64,000 nt of DNA from Thuidium tamariscinum (GCA_947034885.2 OX344749.2:43987682-44051681), one strand, 5' to 3'; positions 34,750 through 47,972 are shown, counted from the first letter of the stretch. Numbers and translations: made by a program. The notes: generated by a model not told the origin, from the sequence alone.

Positions 34750-36638
34750 AATTCGCCATCTACAGATTTATAAAAGATGATTTTCACAATCCCCTATGTG
34801 TTGTTAAACTCATATTAAGTTCACACCACGGTATTTTCTAGTGAAATGTAATATACATGCATGGTGAAATTTTCAAATTTTTTGAAATAGTTTTCTATTT
34901 GATATAACTGTTCTTCACTTCTTCTTCAAAAATTCTCATAAAAGTCAGTTTTCCTCACAAAAATCTGAAAACTTTGTGAATTAAAGAAGGCACATAATCT
35001 CATATTTATAAGATGAATATAAATTTTTTCAAACATATCTAGTTTGAAACTGGAAACAAACTAAGTGATGGGCAATGAGGCTGGTAATTGTGGTTCCATC
35101 TTTGAGAATTGACCCCTAAAGGTTCAAGGCATATTTTTTGAAAATATAGATTTTTTAGGGAGCTCACCACAAGTGAAATTTCCATTTTTGATCTTTGAAG
35201 TTTTCACATAGTATGTGGTCCAAGATTCGCTTTAAGAAATAACAATTTTCATATTTTTTGACTAAATGGTAAAAAAGTTTTGTATAGTATGTAGTTATTT
35301 TTCTAGCTCGAGCAGCCCAAGCAAATTTAAAAACTTACTTTTTGAAGAAATAAAAATATGGAATTGGTTTTCTAGATTTTCATATATATAGGTAGCTTTG
35401 AATCATTTCATTTTGATTGATGAGATAAAAGATATGAAGGATTTTAGTTTGTGAGCAATTATAAATCTCTACTCTAAAATAAATTCTAAAGTCCTTTATT
35501 TAACTCAGTTTTTTATATTTTTGGTAAAAAAAATTGAGTGTAGATTTTTTTTATTTCAACATTTCAACCATTGGGATTGACATTTTTCAATTCCACAAAT
35601 AAATTCCCAAAAATTTAGTATTTTGAATCATTCTCTACTTCTTTCTACTTACTTTTTTTTCCCCTATAAATTGTACAATTTCAAATGATTTGAAAATTTT
35701 CAAGTATGTAGCCAACTTACCTTGAAGAATCAATCTAAAGACAATCTACCATTTTGGACATTTAAAACAAGGTGGGCCTAGCAAGATGGATTTGTCTTAA
35801 GACAAAACTCAGGAATTTTTTATTTTTCCAAATAATTCTTTTTGCAAATTCTGAATCCATATTTGGAATCAAAGACCCCAAATTAGCTAAGGGAGGTCTA
35901 CAATACACTCTAAGCACTTCACAAAATAGGTTTTTTTTTTTCGCTTTTATCCTAGAGAACCAAAAATTTACCCTGTTGGCTCAGCCCACCTTTGATGGTA
36001 GGATTTCAGTATTTCACATCTTGCCAATTCAAGGCTACATTGATACAGTTCTACTAAAAAAATTCTCCTACATTAAATTTTACTGTTTACTGTTTATTTT
36101 TTACTTTTTACTTTTTACTTTTTAACTTTTAACTTTTTTTAAACTTTTAACTTTTAACTTTTTTTTCTTTTTTTTACTTTAAAATAAATAAATTGACACT
36201 ATTAAAGGACATTTTTACTACAAGAATCCACCCTATTCTAGTTTGATGTCTATAACGACAGTAACTAGGAAGGTTAATTTTTAGACTAGTTTTAACCATG
36301 TCAAGTGAGAGATGAAAGGAATGGTTCATTGAGGACAAATAAGGTTCATGCTCTTTTCATATTACCAGTTTGCAAATTGCACAAATTGCTAACTTAAAAA
36401 AACTGTAAAATTCAAATTCAAATCAACATGTAAGAACATGGCACAATCTTGCTACAGTGTTTGTAGCCTTTAGTCTTTGTTTGAATTTAACATGCAAAAA
36501 TCATTTTTATTTCATTTTCCATACATTAAAGCGTGCAACTAAATTATTTTGTAGAGAGTATAATGGTAGAAAGGGACCACCAATTTCCACAAATTATGCA
36601 AATATGCACATTGACAAATCAATCTAAACATTCATCAT
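34750..36638. other. Repeat-rich spacer
   Basis: 34847-35110 resembles 57130-57420 and 60290-60562 (shared GGTGAAATTTTCA-ATTTTTTGA and ACAAACTAAGTGATGG-like blocks), a family F interior. A TTTACTTTTTAACTTTT microsatellite lies at about 36080-36175. The plus-strand open frame at 35772-36125 runs into this tract and is not credible. Confidence 0.45.
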
Positions 36639-37532
36639 TTACACTATTATTGTCTTAGAATTAAAGGGATTCCACCCACTTTGCCTTAACTTAGTTTCCT
36701 CTAACCTACTTGACATTTCTAGAATCCAAGGATGATGCAAAACCCTTGATGGACTCAAACGTTTGTTAACATTGCGTCTCAACATTTTTTGAATGAGATC
36801 TTTGGCACCCTTTGAGATGTGTGGCCATCGATTTTCCGCAAACAAATCTTCGTCCTTCGCAATTTCTTCATACACATTTGCGAATGTGTAACCACCAAAA
36901 GGAGCCTGTGCCGTTAAGAGAGCATAGAGTACCACTCCAAGGCTCCAAATGTTGGCTTTGGGTCCATGGTAGCCTCTTATGACTTCGGGAGCCGTATATG
37001 GTGGAGTCCCAACAACATCATTCAATATTTCGCCAAACTCAAAAAATTGGGCCAATCCAAAATCAATCATTTTGACGGGTGAACCTTTGCCTTTGGTTTG
37101 GAATAACAAGTTTTCAAGCTTCAAATCCCTATGCACTATGCCAAAGCTATGGCAAACTTTAATAGCACTAGCAATTTCTTTGATTATTTGAGCGGCGCTT
37201 GGCTCATCAAAAATACCATTTTGAAGCATATAATCGAAGATTGAGCCTCCTTCACATAGCTCCATTACTATGTATACATAATCATCGTCTTCCAAAACAT
37301 CTTTGAGGGCCACTATATTTGGATGTTCATTAAGATTGATCAACCTTAAGAGGTTAATTTCACGTGTCACCATTTCGTGTTGTTTTAGTGAGACAAGGTT
37401 TTTCTTTGATAGGCATTTGCATGCATAACATTTGTTGGTTCTAATTTGGGTGCACAAATATGTCACTCCGAAAGCACCCGCCCCCAATTGCTTGCCTTTG
37501 GTATAGAGGTCCGTGAATTTGATCGTGGTCAT
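36639..37532 (-). CDS. CDPK-type Ser/Thr kinase domain protein, intronless
   Basis: 297 residues from the ATG at 37532. An in-frame TTG farther upstream is not used as start because the ATG follows the TATA box at a normal distance. The domain is CDPK/PEPC-kinase-like: GAGAFG loop (17-22), VAIK-type Lys39, Glu58, HRDLKLEN (134-141), DFG (157-159), APE (181-183) and HPWI near the end. There is no autoinhibitory junction and no EF hands, so it is either a PEPC-kinase-like protein or a truncated CDPK. The near-invariant Asp of subdomain IX (DIWSxG) is Asn194 (ANIWSLG), and HRDLKP has Leu for Pro. A single exon in a repeat desert suggests a retrocopy, but the frame is intact, so it is probably expressed. 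Confidence 0.92.
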   Translation of the reverse strand: MTTIKFTDLYTKGKQLGAGAFGVTYLCTQIRTNKCYACKCLSKKNLVSLKQHEMVTREINLLRLINLNEHPNIVALKDVLEDDDYVYIVMELCEGGSIFDYMLQNGIFDEPSAAQIIKEIASAIKVCHSFGIVHRDLKLENLLFQTKGKGSPVKMIDFGLAQFFEFGEILNDVVGTPPYTAPEVIRGYHGPKANIWSLGVVLYALLTAQAPFGGYTFANVYEEIAKDEDLFAENRWPHISKGAKDLIQKMLRRNVNKRLSPSRVLHHPWILEMSSRLEETKLRQSGWNPFNSKTIIV

Positions 37533-37598
37533 TGTGAAAAGTAACAATTAACAAGTTCATGGAAGTAAAAATAGAAGAATAATAATGTAGAGCCTTGC

Positions 37599-37606
37599 TA
37601 TTTATA
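37599..37606 (-). promoter_or_regulatory. TATA box of the kinase gene
   Basis: TATAAATA on the minus strand, about 67 bases upstream of the ATG at 37532. This predicts a leader of roughly 40 bases. Confidence 0.65.
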
Positions 37607-37639
37607 GTTGAGTTGTGTGTCTTTTACTTTGAACTAGAT

Positions 37640-37880
37640 TTTACCTATCTTTTACATTGATCTATTTTCCATCTATCTTTTATGTTGTTTTCGTTTTCAT
37701 TTAATTTTTACTTTATTTTAGTTTTGATTTAGTTTTTACTTTGTTTTAGTTTTCATTTAGTTTTTACTTTATTCTAGTTTCATTACGTTTTCATTTTGTT
37801 TTCCATTAGTTTCTATTTTATTTTAGTTTTCATTTAGTTTTTACTTTATTTTTATTTTTATTTAGCTTTTACATTGATCT
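37640..37880. repeat. Degenerate T-rich tandem repeat upstream of kinase promoter
   Basis: Repeated units of about 27-30 bp of the type TTTTAGTTTTCATTTAGTTTT followed by ACTTTAT. It begins just upstream of the kinase TATA box. Confidence 0.6.
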
Positions 37881-39827
37881 AGTTTTCATTTAGCTTTAAT
37901 GTTGATTTGCTTTTTACTTTTTAAAACAAATCTTACTTTTATGTAGATTTTACTTCTATTTGACTTTCAATTAGCTTCTATTTTTTTCATCTTGATTTGA
38001 GACTTCACTAGTATACTTTGTACCTTTGCTACAATCCAAATAAAGGTAAAAATCATTTCTTTGAATTGTAATTTGTAAGAACTTTGAAATTCAATATCTT
38101 TTATGCTTGAAGGAATGCAAAGGCTCAAATTACAAGGGCTTGTAGAGTCAAATTTCAACACTATCTTTTGAATTTTTTGAAAATATCCAGTAGAGCTGCA
38201 TGGGGCTCAAATTTTGAAATTGGAATGAAATTGGAGTGGGGTTTCAAAATTACTAACAAACAAAGCAATGTGAGCATTAAGCAGGCTTCCCAACTAAACA
38301 TGAAAGAGTTCTAAAATACAAAAGAACTCATGTATTGTTTTGTTTTAACTGATTGTAGGGAGAATTTTTTGTTATTTTCTAGGCAAACAATTTTTAGTAT
38401 TGGAAGAGGAAGTATATGCCATCATTAGTTTAGTTTAGTTTTTTTATTCATTTCTCATGATGTGTCAAAGTGGAAATATTAATTGTTGTAGTGGAGCACC
38501 TAATTTCAACATTTACCCACATATTGGATAGAAAATAACACATTTGCACATCACATATCCATAATTCTATTTTCATCCAAATTTTTACTAATTATTTTCT
38601 ATAGGCGAGGTGCAAAATCCAATTTTTTGGGATAAAATGACGACAAATTGCCAAAAAAACAAACATTCATAATCATATCCATTGTTCTGATTGTAGATGC
38701 AAAAAAGAATTTGATAGGAAAACAAGAAATTAAAAGTAATTGGAGAATAATTACTTTTGAGGACATTGTAATGGTAAAACAAAAACACAAGTAGCTATGT
38801 TGTAGGCATCAAATTGTTCTCAAACTTTCTCCACAAGGACTTAAAAATATTGGAGTATAGAATTCCATAAATTCCCAAGATTTGGTAGTGGAAAAAATTG
38901 AGTTCATCAATAGTCAAAGCATGCTAATCTTCTTAGATAGGGTCAAGAAAGTAATTTCCCTTGTTTTCAATTGTTATAATCTTTCAATTTGTATAGTTGA
39001 TTCGGCCAATTTTTTTTAAAGACTTAGCTACATTAATGATGTACTTTGTTTCTATATAGTTGATTATGAAAATATAAGATATTCTATATTTAATTTAATG
39101 ATGTTGGATATGTACACAAAGAGATGGTGGTAGTTTTGACTTATACAAGGTGCAATTTTAGATGTACCTACCAAGGCTTTTTTTATTATTTTTTATGAAG
39201 TGCTAAAGTGGTGATATAAAATGTTATAGTAGTGCTCCAAATTTCAACATTCATCTATATATTGGGATAGAAAATATCACATTCATATGAATCACATGTC
39301 GGTCTATAATTATGTTTTCATCCCCAATTTGGCAATTTCATCCAAGATTTTTTTCATAGTTTGAAGTTTTCTGGTGATAAACCTCACAATTTTTTGCCAT
39401 TTTTTAGCCAGATTTTTTTTGGGTGCAATCTGGCACTAACTAGGAAAACCAAAAACTACCCACCTCACTTAACAACTACAACTTAAAAACTGATTGCAAG
39501 TTTGTTGCATGAAGTCACACTGAATAGATTTTTTTATTACTGCGCTTTTTAGTATGCAGAGCTTGCATTCTGACTAATCTCTCAAGTACGCTATGCATAT
39601 TGACGCACTCAGCGCACTAAAAAAATATTTGCAGGTCTGCAAAGCATCGATGGGTCCAACTCTACATGGAGGTCAATGTGGTCAACGTAATCAAGTTATA
39701 ATCTGCACTAGAACGAAAATACTCTACAGAAAATGAGATAGCTTAAGTTAAGTCAAATTGTGCCATGAAATTTCACAAATGGGATAAACTGAAAGAGGAG
39801 ATTGAATGAACCAATCGGGATCGAAAA
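37881..39827. other. AT-rich spacer between kinase and PXN genes
   Basis: No supportable gene. Copies of short phrases such as GTGGA(A/T)AATATTA-TTGTAGTGG-GCACC-AATTTCAAC at 38470 and GTGGTGATATAAAATG-TTATAGTAGTGCTCCAA at 39210 hint at a diverged duplication. Confidence 0.4.
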
Positions 39828-42800
39828 TCACGAGGCAGCTTTCAATATGGCCACCTTGGGAAGTTTCACCTGCTTGCTTACCAATACACGAGCTCCTTTC
39901 ACAAGCTCTTCCTTGATCATGAAGAGAATAGCTGCTGCAACCACACTCTGCACGATTTTGGTGCTCATCCCTTTGTAGAAGCCTGGCAGCCCCTCGAAGC
40001 GGATCATCTTCACAATTGCGTCCAATGTGCCTGAAATCCATGACACCAAATGAATGAGCAAATCTAGATTATCAACGAAACAGAATTTCGGAGGTTACTA
40101 TTCTTTATTCCGAGTGAAAATGATCACCGTTAAATGCCTGAACTGAGGATAGAATAATCCACTTTGGAAGCTCTTCTAAGAAGCAATTGTAGTAACTTGC
40201 AAAACATAGTTTTACAGTTCAATAATGATGGACATGGCTTCCTTCTTTCCACTGGGTATGTTTTGCTTCTATTTCTTGAAAGCTTCATTTCATTTCATTT
40301 TCTTACAACTACAGGAGATATGCTTTCGGTCATTTGGGAAGTAGGAGTTAAAATGCGCAATTCAAGTGAATCATAAAGTGAGGATGAGCGTGAAATAGAA
40401 AAGATTCTTCCGGAAGACTACGTTGTTATAAAATAGAGCATGAAGACACTAAGGTGCGTGAAAATCACTTACCAGAGTACTGCAAAGATTTGTCACCTCC
40501 TATTGCCTGCTTTGCTTGCAGACGAGACTGCCACCCAACCAACATTTATCGTCAGAGGATAACTTTTTCGACCTCTTAAACGGCTTCTGTTAAATGCCTC
40601 CGTCACAAAGGCTTTCTCCTTCTGATATATGGTATTTGAAGTACGAAGGCTATCGTCTAAAGTGAGCATGGATTCATGACGTAATCCATCAATGAGTCTG
40701 AACTCATAACATGATACAACGCTCAGTTCATTTGAAAACATACCCAAAACAAGATTGGTTTAGATTTAATCAATGTGGTTGAGATTTAATGATGTGCAGC
40801 AACCTCCTACTTCTACTTGCGCACAAGTAGACATCCACGACCTATTGTCAAGGAGTTATTAGAGTGATTGATGCACGGGTTTTCTTCTCCAAAAATGTGG
40901 AACTCACTATGAGTATCAAAAAAAGGTGATGCAGAAGATCAGAGCACCTTGGATACATCCAATTGTTCCTTGAATTTGCAAATGGAATGTATGAAGGCAT
41001 GTGACATGATAGAGCAAATAAAAAAATCACCTTCACCACCAGCAAAGGGTACGTCGCCACCGTAGCCCCAAGTTTTGCTATTGCTCCAAGCAAGAAGACC
41101 TGAAAGGGAGAGACAGCATTTCATGCGTCAAATCAAGGAATAGCACAATTATAGAGTATCACCCCTCATCAGAGATTCAGATTCAAGACCCAAAAAGTAC
41201 CCCGAAAATTGGCGAAAAATGTACTCTCAAGGGATAGATGACAATAAAATATGATCAAAGATACCTCGCTTGCAGATACATGCTTCGAGCCCAAGGAAGT
41301 CACTCTACGTTTTTCCGTCAGCTTTTTCATCATGCCCTCATAGAGCATGAACTGTATTGCTGGATTACAAACCTGTTGCATCGCATTTGAAGTCTCCGTC
41401 AGTGACAAGGATAAGGTCAGACAATAGGCCGTCCTCAACTTTCAAATGAAGCCAGACCCTAGTAGTCAAGGGAACTTTATCCACTTGGAAGCAACTCAAT
41501 AACCTCAACCTCTAATTTTTTGGAACCGAAAATCAAACCCTAAGTGTGACCAAATGGACCCAAATGGCTGCTTCTGTATCTATAAGAGTTGAAATAAAAT
41601 CTTTCAAGAATTTTCAAGGAAGGTAACAGATATACTGATAGAAAGGAAAAATCACACCCTACATCTTTAAACGATTCAAACAAAACCGACCATTAACTTC
41701 TAAATGAGCACAAACCAACCATGATCAAGGTAGGAAGAACGCCTTTCCAGAATCCACGCACTCCAGCCTCATTGTATAAATCCTTGACCTTCAACCAAGA
41801 CAAGCAAAACAGTTTCATCCCCAGAATAGGAACTACACTACAACAATCCAGTTTCGATTTCCAAAGCTGAGTAACTGTTAATTTCCGAAAGACAGAACAG
41901 ATTTTCTGACGGACAACATCTCGTATACTATCTCTGGAGTGAAATACTAGTTTGTAAATGAACGAATAAACCTGAACTTGAGAAAGTCTATGTACTACTG
42001 AAAAATAGAGCTCTGAGAAATAGATTGAAGATGCTAAAAAGGGAATTTTACGGTGTCAAGAGTCCCATGGCCTGCAGTTGAAGGAGATGAATTGGGAGTC
42101 GATGTTGTCGATGAATCAACACTCGGTAGTACAACATATTTCGATGACTTTTCCAGGGCCTGTGCTTGAGTCTGCTGAATACATGCCACATAAAAGGTCC
42201 ATTATAAAGGGTTGAGAGAAAAGATAAATCGACAGCCATGAGAAATAGACATGCTTCCACTCTGGTCGGTAAATATCCTTATTCCGGAAAGTAATACACA
42301 TCGAAGCACTGAATAATCAAAGAGAAATAAATTGAAGAAGTCACCACATTAAACCGCAACGCCAGGTATAAAGGTGACCAGAGATACCAAAGATGGTGAA
42401 ATCAATACTTGCCCATCAAATTTTCAAATTAACATTTCATGCTCATTTCTCAACCAATTGTTATATTTTTAGAAATGCAATTCTAATAAGCTATAATATG
42501 CCTCCTAACTCGAAGTGTTGAGATCCCAGAAAGAAATTCTGTAGTACCAATGACTAGACAGAGTACCAACAAACAATTCATTTTTTTAGTCTTCTTGCTC
42601 ATCTCTGGGTCGCATTTTGCGAATAATAGCTTGTTGGAAAGCTATGGATGATGTGCTTCTAACAACCCATTAGCATGATCTGATTTTTCAGTATTGTGAT
42701 CACAGAAACCGATTGAAGTGTGCAAGCTAGTATTTCAAACGACGTCAGCAGAGCTATAATAACAGGCGTTCCAAAGTAAGTCCAATACATTTGAACTAAC

Positions 42801-44523
42801 ACAGCTGCAATGAGGAATAATCTAAAGGAAGTAATAGAGCAGAAATGGAGACTCCACCTGCATGCGCGTGACGATGACCCAAATAGGATTTGTCAACAGT
42901 ACATTCGCACATCTGCACCAAATTTGCATTTTAAAACCTGCTAGTCTAGATTCCAAGATCCTTAGCTATCTCAGAGGGAATTGCATTCAAAGCCCGAACA
43001 CATGCGTCCTGGTCTTTCAATAGACGAATTAAAAAACCAGCACACACAAACTCAAGTCATGCAGGTCTACAATGAGGAGGACGTGTACTAAAACGCACAT
43101 TATAGAACTTGTAGAAAGGTGTAAATATGCAACATGTAGAGTAGATTGTGATATGAATTTATACCCAGCTAGAGCTGCAATAACCAGGGAACTTAGCATC
43201 CCCACTGATGCATCAGCATTACCTAGCTTCTTGGATCTCCGAGCTCGAGCCTCAGCTTCATTTTTCAGAAGTTGGTAGAAATAGTAATATACGCCCTGCA
43301 TAGATGACCTAACTGAGTTTCGCAAAAGTCTAGTCAACACAGCTTCAGAACCTAATAACCAGCAGGTGCTAACCTACACTTCATATAAATCAGAAGTTCC
43401 TACAATTATCACGTATGTTCTAATATGCATACTTAGAATTTCTGCTGTTCAAAATAGTTGGGGTAAGTTAGTAATACCTGCGAGAAAGCAGTGCCTAGTA
43501 GCGATGGCCGGAGGCCCCTGTATAATCCTCCCCATCCCTCCATTTTAATGACCTGTCCAAAAGAAATATTGATAAATTACAAAGAACACGAAAGACATTA
43601 ACAGCATAGTTCTAACTTAGTAACCCTGGTTTCCTCCCACACTGCTCTTTGCAAAAAAAATATTCCATGATGTCAGTGCAGGAATTTGAAGCTAACATTT
43701 GACATAGTCTCCATGGTTAATCCTCTAGCGCCCAAATCCTGTTTTCACATGTTTGCTTTTATCTTTTTCTTTTATCTCCGTTCATATGATAATGTGTTAT
43801 TTACTTTAATTTCATCGAATTGCTCGTAGAGTCAGGTTGTTTTTTAAAGATCCAAGCATCACTCTCTATGAATAAAAAATTATTTGGACAAAATATTGGC
43901 TTTAAACAATCTGCTCATCATCCAGAGTGGGATTCAGAGCGCTTTTATGGTTGAAGAGGGGGATTAAACTCCATAATGCGAGCTCGTTTTTAATGCACTT
44001 ACAATCCACTACAGAATTGATTTTAGAAAATATACAAAAAAAGGACAGTCCAGTGCACAAACTTAAAACCTCAAGGTCCGAAACAAAATCCAGCGCTAAA
44101 TTTTGAAGTCTAAAACATTGACTATTATGACTGCAAAAAAAATCCGTAAACTGCCATTGAAAAATCAGCAGAATGGCGTGCACATCAAGGACCAACCTGG
44201 AATATTTCTTGAACGGTCCCTCTTTGCACATTCTGTGCGGGATAGGCATTAGAAAAAGCAAGCGCAGCGTCAGCATCTTGCGCAGCGTTCTTGGCTTTAG
44301 CCTTCCGCTCTGTCTGTTGTCTGGTATTCACCTGTTAATAGCACGCACAGGTCATGTCGGTAAATTGCACATTATAATCTGAAAATCTCATAAATGAATA
44401 CTATAGAAGAATAAATAAAACTCAAGCCATGGCCTCACTCACCGCTTGAAGGGGATACGTTAAGATTTGAGCTACAATGCCACCCCCAGCACCTGCCAAA
44501 CCGTTCACCACCGCGTCCGACAT
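39828..44523 (-). CDS. PXN: Peroxisomal NAD carrier (mitochondrial carrier family), PXN/PMP34 type
   Basis: Imports NAD+ (and exchanges AMP/CoA-type nucleotides) across the peroxisomal membrane, known for Arabidopsis PXN. Eleven coding exons: 44523-44443, 44331-44197, 43552-43478, 43295-43165, 42912-42858, 42171-42052, 41788-41720, 41372-41265, 41099-41031, 40527-40473 and 40030-39828. Phases match throughout and the sum is 367 codons (366 residues). The protein starts MSDAVVNGLAGAGGGIVAQ. It carries three carrier repeats with YPLQAVNTRQQ, NPIWVIVTRMQ and YPLLVVKSRLQ, and PXN-specific GVYYYFYQLLKNEAEA, GFWKGVLPTLIMVCNPAIQF and GFYKGMSTKIVQSVVAAAILF. A 40-residue Ser/Thr-rich insert (exon 6) and a longer exon 2 make it larger than the 331-residue Arabidopsis protein. 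Confidence 0.96.
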
Positions 44524-46250
44524 TCTTCCAGCTCTTTCAAGCTCGCTAGATTCAAACCTCCTTGGAAAAGAGGCAAGAAAAACCTTACCTGAAGAGCTTC
44601 AACCTCAAATTATTGATACTAGCAGCAGTGCCAAAAGCACTGAAATCTTCTCCCAGAATCAGAAGGTCTCAACTGAAAACCCTAGAATATGCCAATAGCG
44701 ATACCCTACCAACAAATATGGACTAGATGGAGGGTGAAAAATAAATGAATGTCCAGCATTCCACAGCAGCCAATTTGAACTTGTGTATTGTCTGTCAATC
44801 AGAAACAAAACACACACAGATTACTTACAGGAAGGGTTTAGGAAGGGTTTAGAAAGAGTTTGACCACTAACAGAAAGATAAATAAGCATTAAGTTGGGAA
44901 ACCAATTTGTGAGGGGGTTGGTAAGTCACCCAATTGCAATGCAAGTGTCATCCAAACCCCATGACTTGCAAAAAATGAGATACTTCAAGGTCTTATGGCA
45001 GTGAAAGAGGCTTCCATGAGATAAATTGTAGACGCAAAACTCATGGCTAAAGATAGTCTAGGCTTATGATTGGCACCCTGGTCCTTCAAACTTCAACAAA
45101 CCACAACTTATTCGTACAGTATCCAAATAATCCACAGTTTAGTGTGTTGAAATCTCTAGAAAATAGGTACAACAATCGCAGACATTTTTCGATTCAAATA
45201 ACAGAAAGCACTCCAGCCAGCTGAAAGGCAAAGGACTCCAAAGGTAAGATAAATTTCCAAAATGAAAGGCTAGTAGCCTAATGAGTGTCGGCATATTTGG
45301 CTTCAGACTGATAACAGGGTTGTCATGTCTAGAAATTCGACAGATACACCCGCCATTAAATGATCATTTCTGCTTATAACTGCGTTAACATACATAAGAT
45401 GTTCTCAATCAAACGAAGAATGAGTTATTATTAGGTCACACTCCTCTCATACGACAATTGTAGATTTAAGTGCTTATAAACAATCTCTTCTTAGGCACAC
45501 CAAATCAAAATGAAATTTATTGAGTCATCATAATTGAAAGGCTCAAGATAATCAGAACTCTGATACTCTGAATTCAACCTCAGAAGTTATCTCCAAAAGA
45601 AACCAACCCATAAGCGTCAAGAAGGAGGCATAACCTAGCATACCCAAGAACCGCAACCCTAACAAAGAATCCACAGAAATAACATACAACAAAAATAGGG
45701 AGTGAGCAAAGAAAAATTCTCCCATGAGCTTAATAAACTTCTTCAAAAAACAGAATCGCCGTCAACAAAACCCAAACCTACGACACGCACAAAATTCAAT
45801 CTCTGGTCACACCAAGACACCAATTGGGTTATGAGCAAAATCTCACGTCAACAAACAAACCCAAAAAATCTGGTTCATACCTCCTCAATTTCGGTCACCG
45901 AAACTGAAGAACCTGCGCAATTCTTTCTCCAATTCAACACCAAATCTTCTTCCAGCCACCACCCAAGATTTTCCTTGAAAGAATCCGTCGTTCAGAAGTC
46001 ACATCCCATCAGAACTTTGGAGTGTTGCAAATGTGCAGATTCGGAGAGCCAACAAAAGGTCGTAGCAACTTCTTAAGGAGTTGCCACTTGAAACAAGGAG
46101 ATGAAATAAAGCGAGAAAAGAATGTGTTCTGAATCTGCGTGTGCTCGGAAGATCTAAAGCTTGGAAACTCTAGAAATGAAAGATGGATTTCAACTGTAAA
46201 TGGAAGAGGAATTGGTTGGAAGAGAGCTGCTTGGAGACTTCGGACCATCC
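44524..46250 (-). other. Probable 5' UTR exons and introns of PXN
   Basis: On the minus strand a CT-rich leader near 46250-45882 ends in a GAG|GTATGA donor. Further candidate leader exons (about 44689-44592, ending TTCAG|GTAAGG, and 44561-44524, after a TTTTCCAAG acceptor) lead to the ATG at 44523. No other gene is seen in this interval. Inferred from splice-site patterns only. Confidence 0.45.
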
Positions 46251-46315
46251 TCCATCTTTCTACTGTGGTGTCTCTAGTACTCTTGCTAGCTTTTTTGGTG
46301 GCCTTTTCATACTGG

Positions 46316-46391
46316 TAACGTCAACCTGACGTCACAGCCAGCTTCTTTAATGTCACAGACTCCTGTCACAGAGGAATCTGCAGAGCACGTG
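46316..46391. promoter_or_regulatory. ACGT-core (bZIP-type) sites upstream of PXN
   Basis: TAACGTCA at 46316-46323, a palindromic TGACGTCA (C-box/CRE) at 46327-46334 and a CACGTG G-box at 46386-46391 lie within 80 bases, just upstream of the presumed transcription start near 46250. Clustered ACGT sites are typical bZIP targets in plants. Confidence 0.45.
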
Positions 46392-46439
46392 ATAATATGG
46401 AGTTCAGTGATTGGTGATACGGCTGACCCCTTCTAGCCC

Positions 46440-47091
46440 TCCTTTTTTTTCCTTTTAATTTCTAAGAAAATGTTAGAACTTAATATTTTCCTTGGTTGAT
46501 CAAATTTTGGAAACTTCAAAATGTAAATTCGGATTTTAGGACTCTGTTTTAGCTTGAATTTACCAAACAAAAAACAAGAAAATAGAAAACTTATTAAATA
46601 TATATATAATTGACTTTTAAATTATTGAAATAAATTCAAAAATAGTCAATCATAATAACTTTTTAGAAAAGAGATTTTATCAAAGAAATCATGAAAAAGT
46701 GATTTTAAATGTCAAAAACTACTCAAAAAAGAGAGAAATTTTAGCAAAAGTGTAGATGACATGAATTTTCATATTTTTAATTTCCCTTATATGATAGATG
46801 AAGGCTTACTACAAAAATATATGTTGTCAAAAAGTTGACCTCTACATGTGTGATTTTACATACTTCAAAATTCTAAAACTTGAAAGTTTGAAAGAATAAC
46901 ATCCACCTTCACTATCAATTTTGGATTCATATTTTACACAGACATATTCCATGCACAATATGTGATATCAAAACAACAAGAGTATTTCATGCTTTCACCT
47001 AAAATTCCTTCATCAAGAATGTGTCTTGAAAATATGAAAATCTATGTGAAAATTTGAGAAAATTGTGACATCAATTAACATCACAGGCCTT
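46440..47091. other. AT-rich spacer
   Basis: No gene or defined element recognised. Confidence 0.45.
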
Positions 47092-47129
47092 TTGAGTGTA
47101 TGTATGTAACTTTCTACTAGTGACTTTAA

Positions 47130-47968
47130 CCCCTAAGCGCTCAAGCGACCATTTTCTGGTCGCTGCCTAACTTCGGGCAGAATTTTCGAGCAAAAAAAAA
47201 ACTTTTTTCAAATTTTTTTTTTTTCAGTTTTGAAAAAATTGGGTTTTCTTTCAACATTGATATTCAAAACTAAGATCAGTACGGTCAAACAAAAGTTATA
47301 GCAAAAAAAAGGAGAAATAGTACAAAGTGTCTAAAATTGCTTAGTGTTGAAAAACTTACTATTTGGGGGAATTACTGATGCTCTCATTAGTAAATACTTT
47401 TTATTTTTTTACAAGTCAATAAAAACCATAATTTTGACCAATCAAAAAAAATTTCAAATAATAAAAATAGAAATTGTATTTTTGGTGAATTTTTGAAGTT
47501 ATATCTTCAAAATTCATTTGAAGAGAATCTATAAATATTTTTTAAATTTTGATCATATGTATACTTTCTACTTTTTGTGCTTTACATTATCTTCTTTGAT
47601 GCTAACTTCAAAAAAGTTGTAAAGCTTATATTTTATAACACATTTGTATTTTGTCTTAATCCCTTGGGCTTTTAGAGGTTGAATATTTTGCATTTTTCTA
47701 TAAATCAATAAAAAACACAATTTTGACCAATCAAAAAAAATTTCAAATCCTAAAAAAAGAAATTGTATTTTTGGTGAATTTTTGAAGTTATATCTTCAAA
47801 ATTCATTTAAAAATCATCTAAAAACATTTTTTTTTACTTTGACTGTATGGATACTTTCTACTTGTTGTGCTTTACATTATCTTCTTTGATACTAACTTCA
47901 GAAAAGTTGTAATTCTTATATTTTATAGCACATTTGTGTTTTGTCCTAACCCCTTGGGCTTTTAGGGG
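47130..47968. mobile_element. Family F element with TTAA target duplication (839 bp)
   Basis: Starts CCCCTAAGCGCTCAAG and ends CTTGGGCTTTTAGGGG, with TTAA on both sides (47126-47129 and 47969-47972). It contains a direct tandem duplication of period 289 (shared TTTTGACCAATCAAAAAAAA at 47432 and 47721). It interrupts the first of two tandem host repeats (CTTTTGAGTGTATGTATGTA at 47092 and 48017), and removing it restores the host repeat. No transposase frame. Confidence 0.85.
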
Positions 47969-47972
47969 TTAA

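Noticed and set aside
35772..36125. 117-codon plus-strand frame
   Set aside because: Runs through a T-rich microsatellite and encodes a low-complexity Phe/Leu tail; lies in repeat-rich DNA.
37533..37547. Upstream extension of the kinase from a TTG codon
   Set aside because: The ATG at 37532 follows the TATA box at a normal distance and starts the conserved domain; a non-ATG start is unnecessary.
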